Part shown: one piece after another, positions 3,294 through 5,681 of the stretch
Layout: each line of letters opens with the position of its first letter
How positions within the stretch are numbered: the stretch's first letter is position 1
Assembly (NCBI GenBank): GCA_023265235.1
Contig: JAHFUF010000375.1
Location: 1 to 5,681 of the forward strand
DNA from: Blastocatellia bacterium
GTDB taxonomy: Bacteria; Acidobacteriota; Blastocatellia; Chloracidobacteriales; JADJPF01
Direction: 5' to 3'
Length of the DNA: 5,681 nucleotides
Made by a program: the position numbers and the translations under genes
Notes under the pieces: model-generated
What the model was told of the DNA's origin: nothing
Databases searched by the model: none
Seen by the model: only the letters and a program-made list of their open reading frames with translations

Positions 3294-5681
3294 ATGACTA
3301 AAATAATCCATAAGGTGTTTCTTTGTCTATTTATAGCTCTGTCAATTAAATCTATATATGCTCAAGGGGGAGCGACCACAGTAAATATTACAGGTAACAT
3401 TACAGATGAACAAGACGCAGCTATTACTGGAGCGATTATTACGGCAAAAAATCTAAATACAAATTTCACCCGCGAAATAAGCTCTCAAGAAGATGGATCT
3501 TTTAATATAGTGCAGCTACCTCCTGGAAACTATGAGATTACTATTTCTGCGGCTGGATTTTCTAAACAAATGTTTGTTAGGGACTTAGCACTTGGGACTA
3601 CTTCTTTATTTAACTTTAAGCTTAAACCCGGAGAAAGCTCTGAGATTATAGAAGTATTTGCTGATGCAGGTATTAACACTAGTAAAACAGAGAGTAGTAC
3701 TAATATTAGTCAAGATTCTATTAACAGTCTTCCTATTAATAGGCGTAACTTTCTAGATTTTACGCTTACCTCAGCCCGTGCAACCCCTGATCGTGTACCA
3801 GCACAAGGCACAGCACCTTCTTCAGGAATATCTTTTAATGCCTTACCAGCACGCTTTAACAATATTACAATTGATGGCGTAGACAATAATGATGTAATAA
3901 CAGGGACATCTCGAACTACATTTAGTCAAGAGGCAGTACAAGAATTTCAAGTAGTTTCTGATAGTTATAGTGCTGAATTTGGTCGTGCTGTGGGTGGTGC
4001 AATCAATATCATTACTAAAACTGGCAGTAACCAATTTCATAACAATGCGTTTTTCTTCCTACGCAATGACTCGACTAGCGCGCGAGATACTTTTGCAGCT
4101 AAAGAGCCTCCTTATGAACAGTATCAGTTTGGAAGCGCGCTTAGTGGCCCTATAAAACAGGATAAAGCCTTTTTCTTTACTTCATTTGAAAGGCTTTCTA
4201 TCAAGCAAAGTAATATTGTTACTATTGCTGATAATACTGTTGCCGCTTTAAGAAGACAAAATTTCCTTTCAATAAGAAACGGAGCTATTCCTTTAGCTGT
4301 TGGTACTACAACATTTTTAGCAAGAGCCGATGCTAAAATTACTCCTAATAACGTACTTTGGGTACGTTACAATGGTGGGTTTAATTACAATGGTGCATTT
4401 GAGTCTTTTGGTGGCCTTACAGCAGAAACTAATGGAGGGGTTTTAAGGCAAAAAGATAATTCTATTGCTGCTAGTAATACCTATATAAATACTAGCTTAA
4501 ATTTTGTTAATGAAACTCGTGTGCTTTATGGAAGACGAAATACCAAACTAATTTCTTTAGATACTAATCAAGGCCCTTTACTAGCTTTAGTTGCTCCAGA
4601 AGGAGGCATTAACCTAGGGCGCAATCAAGTACTAGACCAAGATCGATCAGAACAATCTTATCAGTTTGTTAATAACACTTCTCTTACTAGGGGACGTAAT
4701 GAAATAAGGTTTGGCGTAGATTTTAGCTATTTAGATATGACAGGACAGCTACCATTTTTCTTTGGTGGGCAAGCACTCTTTGGCCCCTTGCCTATTAGCC
4801 CAAATGTAGCACCTCTTTCTGGCCTACAAGCCCTTGATCCAACCTTGCGTAGCACTGAACAAATACAAGTCTTAAATACTATTAGCCCAGGTCTAGCTAG
4901 TTTACCAATCCCACGAACTTTCTTACAAGGGTTTGGTGACGCTAATTTAATCACTTATGCTAGGTTTGTTTCTTTGTTTGTCCAAGATAAGATAAAAGTC
5001 AAACCCAACTTAATATTAAATGCTGGTGTTAGATTTGATACTAATCAAGTTGGTTTTACTCCTCGTAACAGTGGAATCTTTTCTCCTAGACTAGGGCTTT
5101 CCTATAGGATAAAAGAAAAGCTTCGTTTTAGCTTGTCCTATGGTATTTTTTCTGGAGTACCTCTAGTAGGAGTACTAGGAGCAGCACAAGTTAGCGGCGA
5201 TAGAGTTAAAATCGTAGTACTGCCATTTCCTCTTTCAGTTGCAGCATTTGCTCAGCCTAACAGAAGGTTTCCTAATAATGGTACAATTCCTTCTCAACTC
5301 AATTTTGTGCCTCAACTAAGCCAAGAAATAAATGTTCAGCCTGACCTACAAGATAGTTATAGCCAACAAGTTACAGGGACTCTTGACTATGCGTTTGATT
5401 CTAAAACTTTTTTAAGTGTTAGTTATAACTTTTCTCAAGGGGTTAAACTCTTTGGTGTGCGTCAAATTAACCCTATTATCCGCCCTATTCCAGGTAATGC
5501 AGTACAAAGCGCGGTGTTAGGAAGGGTAGATCCTAGGGCAGGAGGTATTTTTGAATATGCCTCAGCTTTTAATAGTAACTATAACGCTGTTACATTTCAG
5601 TTTGAAAGAAAATTTGATAAGCGTTTTAGTTTACTAGCTCATTACACATTTTCTAAAGCCATTGATGATAGCTTAGATTTT
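3294..5681 (+). CDS. TonB-dependent receptor with carboxypeptidase-regulatory-like domain (Oar-like), C-terminus beyond the window
   Basis: A frame of 796 codons runs to the window edge without a stop. The start has GAGGA 7 bases upstream. Residues 1-23 form a signal peptide (basic start, hydrophobic core, SIYA before Gln24). Residues 31 to about 112 form a carboxypeptidase-regulatory-like beta sandwich, with DGSFNIVQLPPGNYEITI as its hallmark. A plug domain follows (about 137-245) with ITIDGVDNND (191-200) and SAEFGRAVGGAINIITKTG (226-244). From about 246 alternating aromatic and polar strands indicate the outer-membrane beta barrel, including FSPRLGLSYRI and near the end YTFSKAIDD. Family members import large substrates such as siderophores, glycans or peptides using TonB energy; the substrate cannot be inferred. 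I could not pick out a TonB box. Related proteins commonly reach about 1000 residues or more, so several hundred residues are probably missing. Short frames on either strand inside it (3843-4040, 3970-4155, 4727-4954) are shadows. Confidence 0.92.
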   Translation, partial: MTKIIHKVFLCLFIALSIKSIYAQGGATTVNITGNITDEQDAAITGAIITAKNLNTNFTREISSQEDGSFNIVQLPPGNYEITISAAGFSKQMFVRDLALGTTSLFNFKLKPGESSEIIEVFADAGINTSKTESSTNISQDSINSLPINRRNFLDFTLTSARATPDRVPAQGTAPSSGISFNALPARFNNITIDGVDNNDVITGTSRTTFSQEAVQEFQVVSDSYSAEFGRAVGGAINIITKTGSNQFHNNAFFFLRNDSTSARDTFAAKEPPYEQYQFGSALSGPIKQDKAFFFTSFERLSIKQSNIVTIADNTVAALRRQNFLSIRNGAIPLAVGTTTFLARADAKITPNNVLWVRYNGGFNYNGAFESFGGLTAETNGGVLRQKDNSIAASNTYINTSLNFVNETRVLYGRRNTKLISLDTNQGPLLALVAPEGGINLGRNQVLDQDRSEQSYQFVNNTSLTRGRNEIRFGVDFSYLDMTGQLPFFFGGQALFGPLPISPNVAPLSGLQALDPTLRSTEQIQVLNTISPGLASLPIPRTFLQGFGDANLITYARFVSLFVQDKIKVKPNLILNAGVRFDTNQVGFTPRNSGIFSPRLGLSYRIKEKLRFSLSYGIFSGVPLVGVLGAAQVSGDRVKIVVLPFPLSVAAFAQPNRRFPNNGTIPSQLNFVPQLSQEINVQPDLQDSYSQQVTGTLDYAFDSKTFLSVSYNFSQGVKLFGVRQINPIIRPIPGNAVQSAVLGRVDPRAGGIFEYASAFNSNYNAVTFQFERKFDKRFSLLAHYTFSKAIDDSLDF

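Noticed and set aside
3843..4040. Minus-strand frame inside the receptor gene
   Set aside because: It overlaps the plug domain of the receptor, whose motifs are unmistakable in the plus frame. The product is low-complexity and has no upstream binding site.
4727..4954. Minus-strand frame of 75 codons inside the receptor gene
   Set aside because: It is antisense to the barrel region and its proline-, cysteine- and lysine-rich product shows no family pattern.

Overview
The window is an AT-rich bacterial chromosomal segment with six protein-coding genes. Two run off the ends. No tRNA, rRNA, insertion sequence or CRISPR array was seen. The best taxonomic hint is the large secreted protein at the right end: a signal peptide, a carboxypeptidase-regulatory-like domain, a TonB plug and a barrel with the phrase YTFSKAIDD. 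This Oar-like architecture is abundant in Acidobacteriota, so a low-GC member of that phylum, or another Gram-negative didermic lineage, is my inference. It is not proven by the window.

Layout. Positions 1-88 hold the start of a minus-strand gene of unknown function with its own candidate promoter. Positions 219-440 (minus) encode a probable small single-pass membrane protein. Its start codon lies inside the first of three perfect 31-bp tandem repeats (434-527). These repeats fill most of the gap to a divergent serine/threonine phosphatase gene (574-1284, plus). Only 7 bp after the phosphatase stop, a convergent plsC-like acyltransferase gene ends (1292-2071, minus; the start is reassigned from TTG 2095 to ATG 2071 because of a ribosome binding site).

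The 2072-2339 gap between plsC and a plus-strand gene is dense in regulatory signals. It has a minus promoter for plsC, two plus-strand TTGACA promoters, a 9+9 bp palindrome over the second -35, a 13-bp direct repeat spaced 21 bp apart, and a 13-bp tandem repeat in the leader. They precede a 178-residue protein (2340-2876) with a five-cysteine N-terminal cluster and no recognised family. A strong hairpin terminator follows. Next is a 343-bp non-coding stretch with a tandem 10-mer, a candidate extended -10 promoter and three 12-bp AGTTAAAC-type repeats, leading into the TonB-dependent receptor-like gene (3294 to the window end).

No operon is evident: every complete gene appears to be transcribed alone. 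The functions represented are signalling (phosphatase), phospholipid synthesis (PlsC) and outer-membrane transport (TonB receptor), with no obvious shared pathway. The most unusual content is regulatory: the repeat-embedded start codon, the operator-like sites before the cysteine-cluster gene, and a similar AGTTAAA tandem motif in the leaders of that gene and the receptor gene. I found no strong evidence for a new multi-gene system.
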